DNA of 5,997 nucleotides from Candidatus Sumerlaeota bacterium (GTDB lineage Bacteria > Sumerlaeota > T1SED10-198M). The position numbers were made by a program, and so were the translations under genes. This document shows positions 1 to 5,899 of this stretch, piece after piece; the stretch's first letter is position 1, and each line of letters opens with the position of its first letter. The stretch covers positions 1 through 5,997 of the forward strand of contig PWGE01000208.1 of the NCBI GenBank assembly GCA_003554345.1, read 5' to 3'. The notes beneath the pieces were generated by a model. The model saw only the letters and a list, made by a program, of their open reading frames with translations. It searched no databases and was not told where the DNA came from.

Positions 1-264
1 GGAGGCTTTACTGCTTCGGACATGCGTTCTGTTTATTATGTGGCTGAATGGAATGGATCTTCCTGGACGACGGTTGGTGATGGAACCAATTCTGCTGTTC
101 ATGCTCTAGCACCGGATTCAGCAGATTCTCTGTATGCAGGAGGGGAATTCACGGCAGCTGACCGAAGAACTGTTCATTATGTGGCACGATGGGATGAGGA
201 GAGATGGCGGGCTTTAGAAGGCACGTACCAGGGAACAGGATTTCGTCTCCGTACGACCCCTTAA
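1..264 (+). CDS. C-terminal fragment of a beta-propeller repeat protein (5' end outside the window)
   Basis: The reading frame is open from base 1 and ends at TAA 262-264, giving 87 residues of a longer protein. Two copies of a repeat of about 46 residues are visible. Each begins with a GG(E)FTA motif, followed by YVAxW or YVARW, a second W about 7 residues later, and then VHALAPDSADSLYAGGEF, which leads into the next copy. This pattern is typical of secreted bacterial propeller proteins in which each blade reads roughly LYAGGxFT...YIAKWDGSSWxxLGxG. Propellers usually act as extracellular binding scaffolds; the ligand cannot be told from this piece. The second copy stops soon after WRALEG and is followed by a short tail ending in RTTP. 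No C-terminal sorting domain, LPXTG motif or membrane helix follows. An ATG at 22 lies inside the first repeat and is not a credible start. Repeat identification is firm; exact family and function are unknown. Confidence 0.8.
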   Translation, partial: GGFTASDMRSVYYVAEWNGSSWTTVGDGTNSAVHALAPDSADSLYAGGEFTAADRRTVHYVARWDEERWRALEGTYQGTGFRLRTTP

Positions 265-306
265 TGGGGACACTTTTTTCTGCTGTTTTTGTAAAAGTGA
301 AGATAT

Positions 307-328
307 GCCGGGCTCCTGGCTCTTTCTT
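307..328 (+). terminator. Weak intrinsic-terminator-like hairpin after the propeller gene
   Basis: GCCGG (307-311) can pair with CTGGC (316-320), including one G-U pair, around a GCTC loop. The stem is followed directly by the pyrimidine tract TCTTTCTT. It sits 42 bases past the propeller stop codon, a sensible place for a terminator. The stem is short and the T tract is interrupted by C, so this is only a candidate. Confidence 0.25.
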
Positions 329-358
329 CAGGAAGGATCTGTTTCTTTGACTTGTGAG

Positions 359-375
359 ATCCTGTAAGACAGGAT
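359..375. repeat. 7-bp perfect inverted repeat
   Basis: ATCCTGT (359-365) and ACAGGAT (369-375) are exact reverse complements around AAG. In RNA this would be a short hairpin with a 3-base loop. No T tract follows, so it does not look like an intrinsic terminator. It could be a protein-binding dyad or chance. Confidence 0.3.
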
Positions 376-472
376 GGTTGGCTGTGATGATACAGTAATT
401 TGACTGTTTACTTTGACAGCTGCTTAAGTGCTTTTTTTACAAGTCGATGAGATACTCCAGAGCAGCCGCTGA

Positions 473-494
473 TAAAATTTATCTGTAAATTTTA
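473..494. repeat. 9-bp perfect AT-rich inverted repeat, operator-like
   Basis: TAAAATTTA (473-481) and TAAATTTTA (486-494) are exact reverse complements around TCTG. A second, overlapping dyad is GATAAA (471-476) with TTTATC (478-483) around a single A. The element lies about 215 bases upstream of the start of the membrane-protein gene. Such AT-rich dyads can be repressor or activator sites, but no regulator can be named and the location relative to the true promoter is unknown. Confidence 0.35.
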
Positions 495-599
495 CCCGGA
501 CAATCTAAGCGCTAAAAAAGCAACGTACCATTACATGTTTCTGGCATTTATGTTTGTCTTATCTTGGGAAAGGGTTGTTTTGGATTCTGGCCCCCTTTA

Positions 600-632
600 T
601 TTTTACTACAATTACGCTAATATATACAAAAT
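600..632 (+). promoter_or_regulatory. Putative promoter region of the 710-5899 operon
   Basis: This AT-rich stretch contains several -10-like hexamers: TACAAT at 607-612, five of six matches to TATAAT, and TAATAT at 618-623 and TATACA at 623-628, four of six each. No good TTGACA-type -35 box lies 16-18 bases upstream of any of them. A second possibility further upstream is TTGACA at 413-418, whose properly spaced -10 (436-441) is poor. The placement rests mainly on base composition and on lying 80-110 bases before the first gene of the run. Confidence 0.2.
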
Positions 633-709
633 CGGAGAAAAGAGTTTGTGGGCATTGAGTGAGAATAACCATAACACTATTGTCAAATAATTCAAAAGGG
701 GTTTAGAGA

Positions 710-2533
710 ATGAGTTATTTTCCGTTTCTTAAACATTTTTCTTCCAAATTTTTCTTTCGGCTGATTTTTTCAGTTCTTTTTTGCGGGCTGATTTTTTCTT
801 CTGTTCCTTTACCGGCCAGAACCATTGAGTTATTGGATAACCAGAGTTTTGATAAGTGGGAAGAGGGAGTTCCTTACTACTGGGTAGGAGAACAGACCAC
901 TCTTGCAGTGGAAGACGTCCAACGTTATGAAGAGGAAGTTAAAGACGGGGATTATGCAGTACAGTTAATTAATGAAGATGAACGGTGGAGGGCATTGAGC
1001 AGTGTTCCGGTAACCGTAGAAAAAGGACGAAAACATACTATCGATTTTTCGATTCGGGGGCAAGGAGAAATTCAGGCAGGAATTTATTACGCCGGGGAAA
1101 CTCACTGGGAGAATATCATATATTCTGTTGAAACTGAAGAATGGGAAACACATAAAGTGGAGATCAAAGTGGAGGAAGACTGTGAGGAAGCCGAGCTTGT
1201 CTTTCTTGTGAGGAATACGGATTCTGCATTAGATCATCTCCAGCTGGATGAGGTTTCTTTCTCATTTGATGATGCCCTGGTGCAGGATACGATGAGTGTA
1301 TTTGGTGTTTTAGCTTTTATTGTGGGTCTTATTTATTTTCTGAGCAAGATACCGGCATTATCTTCGTTTTTTCACTATCTGCCACCAGTGGTATGGTGTT
1401 ATTTTTTACCTATGTTTGCAACCACTTTTGGCATTATTCCTGATACGCATGACTTATACAGCTGGTTGGTGAGTTATCTGTTGCCTTTTGCACTCATTTT
1501 ACTTCTTCTTTCAGCAGATATAAAAGCCATTGTGCGATTGGGACCTAAAGCTATTGTAGTTATGTTGTTCGGGACAGCAGGAATTGTGTTGGGAGCCATT
1601 ATATCTTATTCATTGTTCAGGAACCTGCTGGGTGAGCCGGAAGCCTGGAAAGGGGTAGGAGCACTTGCCGGCAGCTGGATTGGAGGCAGTGCCAACTTAA
1701 CAGCGGTGGCAGCTGGTGTAGATGTAGAAGGTGCCATACTGGCTCCCTTTCTGGTAGTAGATACGATGATTGCTTACAGCTGGATGGGAGTGGTCATATT
1801 CTTTGCTCGCTTTCAGGAAAAATATAATAAACGCTTTAATATTGATTCAAGCATCATAGATGATCTGAATGCCCGTATGAAAGAACAGAATAAAAAGATC
1901 CAGACAAGACGTCCTACCACCCGGGATATTGCGCTTATCGTTGGTGTTGGATTTACCCTTGCTATCATCTGTTTTCGATTGGGTGGACCTTTCGATGAAG
2001 CTTTTTCCAGTGCCTGGGAAAGTGCTTTTGGTGATTTTGAAGGACGAGGGGCGCTGGGCGATTTTGTAGGAGCATTCGGGACGGTATTCAGCCCTGTAAC
2101 CTGGGCGGTTCTGTTTGCCACTGCTATTGGATTGATACTTTCTTTTACTCCCTTTAAGAAAATGGACCATGCCGGAGCGACCAGTATAGGATATTATGTT
2201 CTTTTCATGGTGCTCACCGGTTATGGTGCCCGGGCTGATTTAAGCCAGATGCTGGATCTTCACATTTATATCGCTATGGGCATAGTCTGGATCCTGATTC
2301 ATGGAATCATCCTTTTTACCGGTCTCCGCCTTATGAAAGTGCCTCTTTTCTTCTTTGCCGCCGGCAGTCAATCCAACGTAGGAGGCCCCCCTTCTGCTGC
2401 GATTGTTACCAGTGTGTATCAACCTTCGTTAGCTTGTGTGGGAATATTGTTGGGAGTTCTGGGAAGTATTATTGGAACGCCTGTGGCGTTGCTTACAGCA
2501 ACGTTTCTGCAAACGATAGCGCCGGGAGCGTAA
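710..2533 (+). CDS. DUF819-family integral membrane protein with an N-terminal CBM-like extracytoplasmic domain
   Basis: The protein has 607 residues. Residues 1-36 form a basic, then strongly hydrophobic leader ending LPA-RT, which is either a signal peptide or a membrane anchor. Residues about 40-187 look like a jelly-roll carbohydrate-binding module (CBM4/9 or galactose-binding type): an N-terminal NQSFDKWEEGVPYYW signature, alternating beta-type sequence, and a terminal LDEVSFSF strand. This part is rich in Glu and Asp. From about 195 to the end the protein is polytopic and matches DUF819, with the family's two glycine-rich motifs, GSWIGGSAN (321-329) and GSQSNVGGPPSAA (552-564). DUF819 resembles carriers of the cation-proton-antiporter/anion-transporter type; its substrate is not established. 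Basic loops such as DIKAIVRLGPK and the charged stretch near residues 366-405 fit a topology with the jelly roll outside. The start is fixed by an in-frame TAG at 704-706; AAAAGGGG (694-701) is the Shine-Dalgarno. The domain fusion is unusual; a sugar ligand is inference. Confidence 0.85.
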   Translation: MSYFPFLKHFSSKFFFRLIFSVLFCGLIFSSVPLPARTIELLDNQSFDKWEEGVPYYWVGEQTTLAVEDVQRYEEEVKDGDYAVQLINEDERWRALSSVPVTVEKGRKHTIDFSIRGQGEIQAGIYYAGETHWENIIYSVETEEWETHKVEIKVEEDCEEAELVFLVRNTDSALDHLQLDEVSFSFDDALVQDTMSVFGVLAFIVGLIYFLSKIPALSSFFHYLPPVVWCYFLPMFATTFGIIPDTHDLYSWLVSYLLPFALILLLLSADIKAIVRLGPKAIVVMLFGTAGIVLGAIISYSLFRNLLGEPEAWKGVGALAGSWIGGSANLTAVAAGVDVEGAILAPFLVVDTMIAYSWMGVVIFFARFQEKYNKRFNIDSSIIDDLNARMKEQNKKIQTRRPTTRDIALIVGVGFTLAIICFRLGGPFDEAFSSAWESAFGDFEGRGALGDFVGAFGTVFSPVTWAVLFATAIGLILSFTPFKKMDHAGATSIGYYVLFMVLTGYGARADLSQMLDLHIYIAMGIVWILIHGIILFTGLRLMKVPLFFFAAGSQSNVGGPPSAAIVTSVYQPSLACVGILLGVLGSIIGTPVALLTATFLQTIAPGA

Positions 2534-2534
2534 A

Positions 2535-3530
2535 GTGGCATATAAAAAAATTCTGGTAACCGGAGCAGGAGGTTTCATTGGTTCGCACCTCGTGGAAAAG
2601 CTTGTAAAACAGAAGTATAAGGTGCGAGCATTAGTGCATTATAATTCCAGCAACTATCTGCATAACCTGCATTGTCTGCCTGAATATGTGTTATCGCAAC
2701 TTGATATTGTCAGTGGGGATATTCTTGATGAGCGCTTTTGTCGTGATATTACTGAAGATATTGACGCGGTATTTCACCTTGCTGCGCTTATTTCAATACC
2801 GTATTCTTATCAGGCTGTCAAGCCGTTTATTTATACTAATATTGTTGGAACAGAAAACCTGGTGCGTGCTTCACTGGAAAATGAAGTGCGACTTTTTGTC
2901 CATACCTCTACGTCAGAGGTATACGGTACTGCTCAATATGTTCCAATCGATGAAAAACATCTGCTACAGGGTCAATCACCTTATGCTGCTTCCAAGATAG
3001 GAGCGGATTATCTGGTTATGTCCTATGTGAAGTCCTTTGATTTACCTGCAGTTATTATTCGGCCCTTTAACACATTTGGTCCATGGCAGTCTCGCAGGGC
3101 GATTATTCCCACTATTATTACCCAGCTTCTCTCTCCTGGCAAGGAATTAAAACTGGGCTCATTGGAACCTGTAAGAGATCTTAATTATATCGATAATACA
3201 GTGCATGGATTTGAACAGTGTTTGCGGGTGCCGCTGGCAGATTATTATGGGGAGGTTTTTAATATTGCCTATGGTGAAGGTATTTCCATAGGCAGGCTCA
3301 CTTCTATTCTGCAAAAGATTGCCAGGGAGGATAAAATGATCGTAGAAGAACCCCAGCGTATTCGTCCCGCTAAAAGCGAAGTCATGAAACTGGTAGGGGA
3401 CTATAAGCGGGCCCGTAATGTTCTGAATTACCATCCGCTCGTTTCTATGCCGGAAGGTCTGGAACTTACTTATCGCTGGTATGCCGAATATTACAGAGAC
3501 CCTTATCTTAAACTGGGATATATAACTTGA
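2535..3530 (+). CDS. LegB-like NAD-dependent sugar-nucleotide dehydratase (extended SDR)
   Basis: The 331-residue protein has an N-terminal Rossmann fold with GAGGFIG (G10, G13, G16) for NAD(P) binding, a GDI motif near 61-63, HLAA at 81-84, TSTSEVYG at 124-131 and the catalytic Y150-xxx-K154. The Thr-Ser-Glu arrangement ahead of the tyrosine is that of nucleotide-sugar 4,6-dehydratases of the GDP-mannose-dehydratase type. The motifs IPYSY, QGQSPYAASKIGAD, RPFNTFGPWQS and IIPTIITQ, and RPxKSEV near the end, match my memory of LegB, which makes the 4-keto-6-deoxy UDP- or GDP-GlcNAc intermediate of legionaminic-type sugars. The start is GTG, one base after the upstream stop, with GGGAG (2524-2528) as ribosome site. 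The product should be cytoplasmic. None of the usual partners (aminotransferase, NeuB/NeuC-like synthases, CMP-transferase) is in this window, so the substrate remains open. Another extended-SDR epimerase or dehydratase is the alternative. Confidence 0.88.
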   Translation: MAYKKILVTGAGGFIGSHLVEKLVKQKYKVRALVHYNSSNYLHNLHCLPEYVLSQLDIVSGDILDERFCRDITEDIDAVFHLAALISIPYSYQAVKPFIYTNIVGTENLVRASLENEVRLFVHTSTSEVYGTAQYVPIDEKHLLQGQSPYAASKIGADYLVMSYVKSFDLPAVIIRPFNTFGPWQSRRAIIPTIITQLLSPGKELKLGSLEPVRDLNYIDNTVHGFEQCLRVPLADYYGEVFNIAYGEGISIGRLTSILQKIAREDKMIVEEPQRIRPAKSEVMKLVGDYKRARNVLNYHPLVSMPEGLELTYRWYAEYYRDPYLKLGYIT

Positions 3531-3532
3531 GA

Positions 3533-3558
3533 AGAGAAAGGATATAGAGAAGGGATAT
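3533..3558 (+). repeat. Tandem 13-bp repeat carrying the ribE ribosome-binding site
   Basis: AGAGAAAGGATAT (3533-3545) is followed immediately by AGAGAAGGGATAT (3546-3558), with 12 of 13 bases identical. Each copy contains a purine-rich Shine-Dalgarno-like core. Only the second (GAAGGGA, 3549-3555) is correctly spaced for the ATG at 3560. It fills almost the whole gap between the LegB-like gene and ribE and looks like a small slippage duplication. Confidence 0.6.
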
Positions 3559-3559
3559 T

Positions 3560-4207
3560 ATGTTTACAGGAATAATTCAGAAAGTTATTTCAATATCCCG
3601 GGTGCATCATCAAAATGGAGGATTATGCCTGAAATTTATTGATGATGAGTTAACATCTTCCCTGCAGAAAGGGGACTCTGTAGCTGTTGATGGTATTTGC
3701 ACGACGGTAAACTACCTGGCAGGAAACAGGTGGGAATGTGAAATTGGCAGGGAAACGCTTGAGAAAACAGTGGCCGGCTCTTACCACTCTCAAAGACCGG
3801 TTAATATCGAATGTGCTTTGCGTTTAAATGATCGTCTTAGCGGCCATTTTGTTACCGGTCACGTTGATGGAACCGGTAAAATTATTTCTATTTCTTCCCT
3901 GGGAAAAGAACAGATGGCGGTAACATTTCAGTATCCACCTGAATTGGGCCGCTTTATAGCATATAAGGGTTCCATCACTTTACAGGGAGTGAGCTTGACG
4001 GTAAATGAAGTGAAAGAAAATCAGGCTCGGGTGAACATTGTTTCCTATACCTACCATAATACCACGTTTGCTTATTTAAAAGAAGGGGATTATATTAATA
4101 TAGAAACAGACTTACTGGCAAAGTACGTAATGGCTGGTCTGGATCATCAAGATAATAATGAAGAAAAAGATTTATGGCAGATTTTGAAAAGTAGCGGATA
4201 TATGTAA
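3560..4207 (+). CDS. ribE: Riboflavin synthase, alpha chain
   Basis: This 215-residue enzyme catalyses the last step of riboflavin synthesis, the dismutation of two 6,7-dimethyl-8-ribityllumazine molecules into riboflavin and the pyrimidinedione precursor. It has the family's normal length and its two lumazine-binding barrels, about 1-97 and 98-195. It starts MFTGIIQ, close to the near-universal MFTGIIE. The barrel joint reads LSGHFVTGHVDGTGKI, and the second repeat has KGSITLQGVSLTVNEV. C47, S145 and D184 line up with Cys48, Ser146 and Asp185 of the E. coli enzyme. The ATG is preceded by GAAGGGA with 4 bases of spacing. It is 29 bases after the LegB-like gene and 20 before the zinc-ribbon gene, so it is probably cotranscribed with them. 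No other rib gene and no FMN riboswitch is visible; ribD, ribBA and ribH must lie elsewhere. The alternative symbol ribC is used in some species. Confidence 0.96.
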   Translation: MFTGIIQKVISISRVHHQNGGLCLKFIDDELTSSLQKGDSVAVDGICTTVNYLAGNRWECEIGRETLEKTVAGSYHSQRPVNIECALRLNDRLSGHFVTGHVDGTGKIISISSLGKEQMAVTFQYPPELGRFIAYKGSITLQGVSLTVNEVKENQARVNIVSYTYHNTTFAYLKEGDYINIETDLLAKYVMAGLDHQDNNEEKDLWQILKSSGYM

Positions 4208-4227
4208 TATACTTAAGGAGGAGAGAT

Positions 4228-4569
4228 ATGAAGTATTGTCCTAAATGCCGTTCCGAATATCATGATGAGGTTGACAAATGTGCTGATTGTTTGCTACCAT
4301 TAACCGATACTCTTCCACCGAAGAGAGAGATTGAATGGGATGAACTGGCTGTCATTTATCATACAGACAGTCCCTATCTGGCTCAGCTACTGCGTATTGA
4401 GCTCCATGAAAACAATATAATAACCTATCTTGAAAATGAATATTTCGGTTCAATGATGCCCATACCGAGTATAGCAGATGTGCAAATTGCCGTGCATCCC
4501 GAGGATGAAGAAAAAGCAAGAAAAATTGTGGAAGAATTTGAGGCGCCTCGATCAGAAGAAAATGATTAA
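4228..4569 (+). CDS. Small zinc-ribbon protein with a DUF2007 domain
   Basis: The 113-residue protein begins with a four-cysteine zinc ribbon (C4-P-K-C7 and C18-A-D-C21, then LPL). After a short linker come about 70 residues, roughly 37-105, of DUF2007 type: an LAVIYHTDSPYLAQLLRIELHENNI helix-containing start, then an extracellular-looking but probably cytosolic stretch with YFGSMM and DVQIAVHPEDEEKARKIVEEFE. DUF2007 is a small alpha-beta domain annotated as a putative prokaryotic signal-transducing module; its ligand and job are not known. No membrane helix or signal peptide is present. AAGGAGG (4215-4221) with 6 bases of spacing is one of the strongest ribosome sites in the window, so expression may be higher than that of its neighbours. 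Its last 8 bases overlap the rimO start, which suggests translational coupling. Family assignment is fairly firm; function is unassigned. Confidence 0.85.
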   Translation: MKYCPKCRSEYHDEVDKCADCLLPLTDTLPPKREIEWDELAVIYHTDSPYLAQLLRIELHENNIITYLENEYFGSMMPIPSIADVQIAVHPEDEEKARKIVEEFEAPRSEEND

Positions 4570-5899
4570 AAAAACCGCAGTCATCCATTTTGGTTGTTCC
4601 AAAAACCTGGTTGAATCCGAGTCTCTGCTCGGCATTTTTGCGCACAGCTCCAGGTATGAATTAACGGGAAATGTGGCAAAAGCTGATATAATTATTTTTA
4701 ACAGCTGTGGTTTTTTATCTTCAGCCAGGCAGGAAGTGCGGCAAAAAATTCAGGAAACAAAAAGAATAAATCCTCGTGCGTGCTGTATTTTATATGGATG
4801 TCTGGCTCGCTTATTTCGGACAACAGATGAGCAATGGCGGGAATGTGCCAGGTTTGAGAAATTGTTTCATTACCAGGTGCAAAATACCAGAGAACTGGCT
4901 TCCTTACTTGAAAATATCTCTGAGAAACCACCGGCACGTTATCATCAAACTTCCCCAAGCTACACGTATCTCAAGCTCTCGGATGGATGCAGTAATTTTT
5001 GTTCTTACTGTCTTATTCCTTTTATTCGTGGGCCCTATAAAAGTAGAAGTCGTTCGAAGATTGTTCGGGAGGCACGCCATCTTATCTTTGAAAAAGAGTA
5101 CCGGGAACTCAACTGTATCAGTCAGGATACGGCAATGTATGGGAAAGACCAGGGAGATAGCATGACAGGACTCCTTGAAGAACTCACCCAATGGAAAGGG
5201 AAATACTGGCTTCGTTGTCTGTATATGCATCCCGCCCATATTACTCAAAGTCTTATTGATATGATTGCCACTCATCCTAAAATTGCCTCTTATATGGACA
5301 TACCCCTGCAGCATATCTCTACACCTATCCTTCGGAAAATGAACAGAGGTTTAACCAAAAAGAGAATTTACCGCTTATTTGAAATGATCAGGGAAAAATA
5401 CCCTGAACTTATGATTCGAACTACTTTTATGGTAGGGTATCCCGGGGAAACGGAAGAAGATTTTCAAGAAATATATGATTTCATGGAGTATTTCTCCCCC
5501 ATATATGCGGGGTTTTTCACATATTCTCCCGAAAGATTTACACCTGCTTATAAATATCGCAAAGAATGTCCTCCTTTTCATGTAAGTCGCGAAAGAATAG
5601 CAGAATTATGGCATTTGCAAACCCGTTTACTGAGAAACTTTCACAGGAGCTTTATTGGAAAAGAGCTAAATGTGCTGATAGATAAGGAGGGCAGGGGAAT
5701 ACGCCCCCTTTCAGTGGGAAGGGCTTACTTTCAGGCCCCGGAAGTAGACAGTGTTATTCAGGTTTTATACAATCATTCCCCGGGTTCTGTGATTAGAGTA
5801 AAAATAACTTCTGCGGATGCCTGGAAGCTGAGCGGATACTGTGTTGATAACAAGCACAAGCACACCAAAGGAGGTGCATTATATGACAGACTGGCCTGA
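4562..5899 (+). CDS. rimO: Ribosomal protein S12 methylthiotransferase RimO
   Basis: RimO is a radical-SAM enzyme that attaches a methylthio group to a conserved aspartate of ribosomal protein S12. The 445-residue chain has the three-part family layout. The N-terminal UPF0004 domain carries the cluster cysteines C12 (in GCSKNLVESE), C49 (NSCGF) and C80 (GCLA). The radical-SAM core has C143-x3-C147-x2-C150, followed by IRGPYKSRS, QDTAMYGKD, LYMHP, DIPLQHIS and RTTFMVGYPGETEEDF. A TRAM domain lies at about 365-427. GC(S/P)KNLV(E/D)SE and the QDTxxYGxD motif favour RimO over the tRNA enzymes MiaB and MtaB. The frame is open further upstream to an ATG at 4478, but that would add 28 unrelated residues inside the DUF2007 gene; the family N-terminus fits ATG 4562. 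No good Shine-Dalgarno precedes it, so it probably depends on coupling to the upstream gene, which it overlaps by 8 bases. The region between C80 and C143 is more divergent than usual. Confidence 0.96.
   Translation: MIKKTAVIHFGCSKNLVESESLLGIFAHSSRYELTGNVAKADIIIFNSCGFLSSARQEVRQKIQETKRINPRACCILYGCLARLFRTTDEQWRECARFEKLFHYQVQNTRELASLLENISEKPPARYHQTSPSYTYLKLSDGCSNFCSYCLIPFIRGPYKSRSRSKIVREARHLIFEKEYRELNCISQDTAMYGKDQGDSMTGLLEELTQWKGKYWLRCLYMHPAHITQSLIDMIATHPKIASYMDIPLQHISTPILRKMNRGLTKKRIYRLFEMIREKYPELMIRTTFMVGYPGETEEDFQEIYDFMEYFSPIYAGFFTYSPERFTPAYKYRKECPPFHVSRERIAELWHLQTRLLRNFHRSFIGKELNVLIDKEGRGIRPLSVGRAYFQAPEVDSVIQVLYNHSPGSVIRVKITSADAWKLSGYCVDNKHKHTKGGALYDRLA
5868..5876 (+). promoter_or_regulatory. 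Near-ideal Shine-Dalgarno for the gene starting at 5883
   Basis: AAGGAGGTG lies inside the 3' end of rimO, 6 bases before ATG 5883. It is a nearly full complement of the 16S rRNA 3' end and is the main reason for accepting that start despite the overlap with rimO. Confidence 0.8.

Larger units (their letters stand above)
265..709. other. 445-base intergenic region, leader of the downstream operon
   Basis: No convincing coding region is present on either strand. The left part (265-330) has short inverted repeats compatible with a weak terminator for the propeller gene. The middle holds a TTTGAC direct repeat (399-404 and 412-417), a 7-bp inverted repeat (359-375) and a 9-bp inverted repeat (473-494). 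The right part (about 596-632) is AT-rich and carries several -10-like hexamers. I looked for the conserved blocks of an FMN riboswitch, because ribE lies downstream, and did not see them. No tRNA or other known RNA fold was recognised. The gap is long for such a compact region, so it probably holds the promoter and perhaps an operator for the six-gene run. Confidence 0.7.

Noticed and set aside
271-299. CACTTTT and AAAAGTG inverted repeat just after the propeller gene
   Set aside because: The stem is AT-rich with a 15-base loop and has no following T tract, so it is too weak to call a terminator.
232-365. A shifted frame that stays open past the propeller stop, suggesting a frameshifted longer protein
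   Set aside because: The translation of that frame is cysteine-rich and shows none of the propeller motifs, so a frameshift is not supported.
549-556. TATGTTTG, a match to the Bacteroidetes-type TAnnTTTG -7 motif
   Set aside because: No matching TTG-type -33 element lies at the right distance upstream, and membership of that phylum is not established.
1813-2170. Open frames on the minus strand inside the DUF819 gene
   Set aside because: They lack ribosome sites and recognisable domains and mirror a well-supported membrane-protein gene, so they are antisense shadows.
4540-4549. Perfect 10-bp palindrome GAGGCGCCTC before rimO
   Set aside because: It lies in the DUF2007 coding sequence (codons for EAPR), is too short to form a proper hairpin loop, and is easily explained by chance.
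4478-4561. Upstream in-frame ATG that would extend RimO by 28 residues
   Set aside because: The extra residues lie wholly within the DUF2007 gene, are basic and unlike any RimO start, and the conserved N-terminus begins at ATG 4562.
4776-5314. Long alternative frames on both strands inside rimO
   Set aside because: They overlap the catalytic core of RimO, have no family motifs and no plausible start signals.
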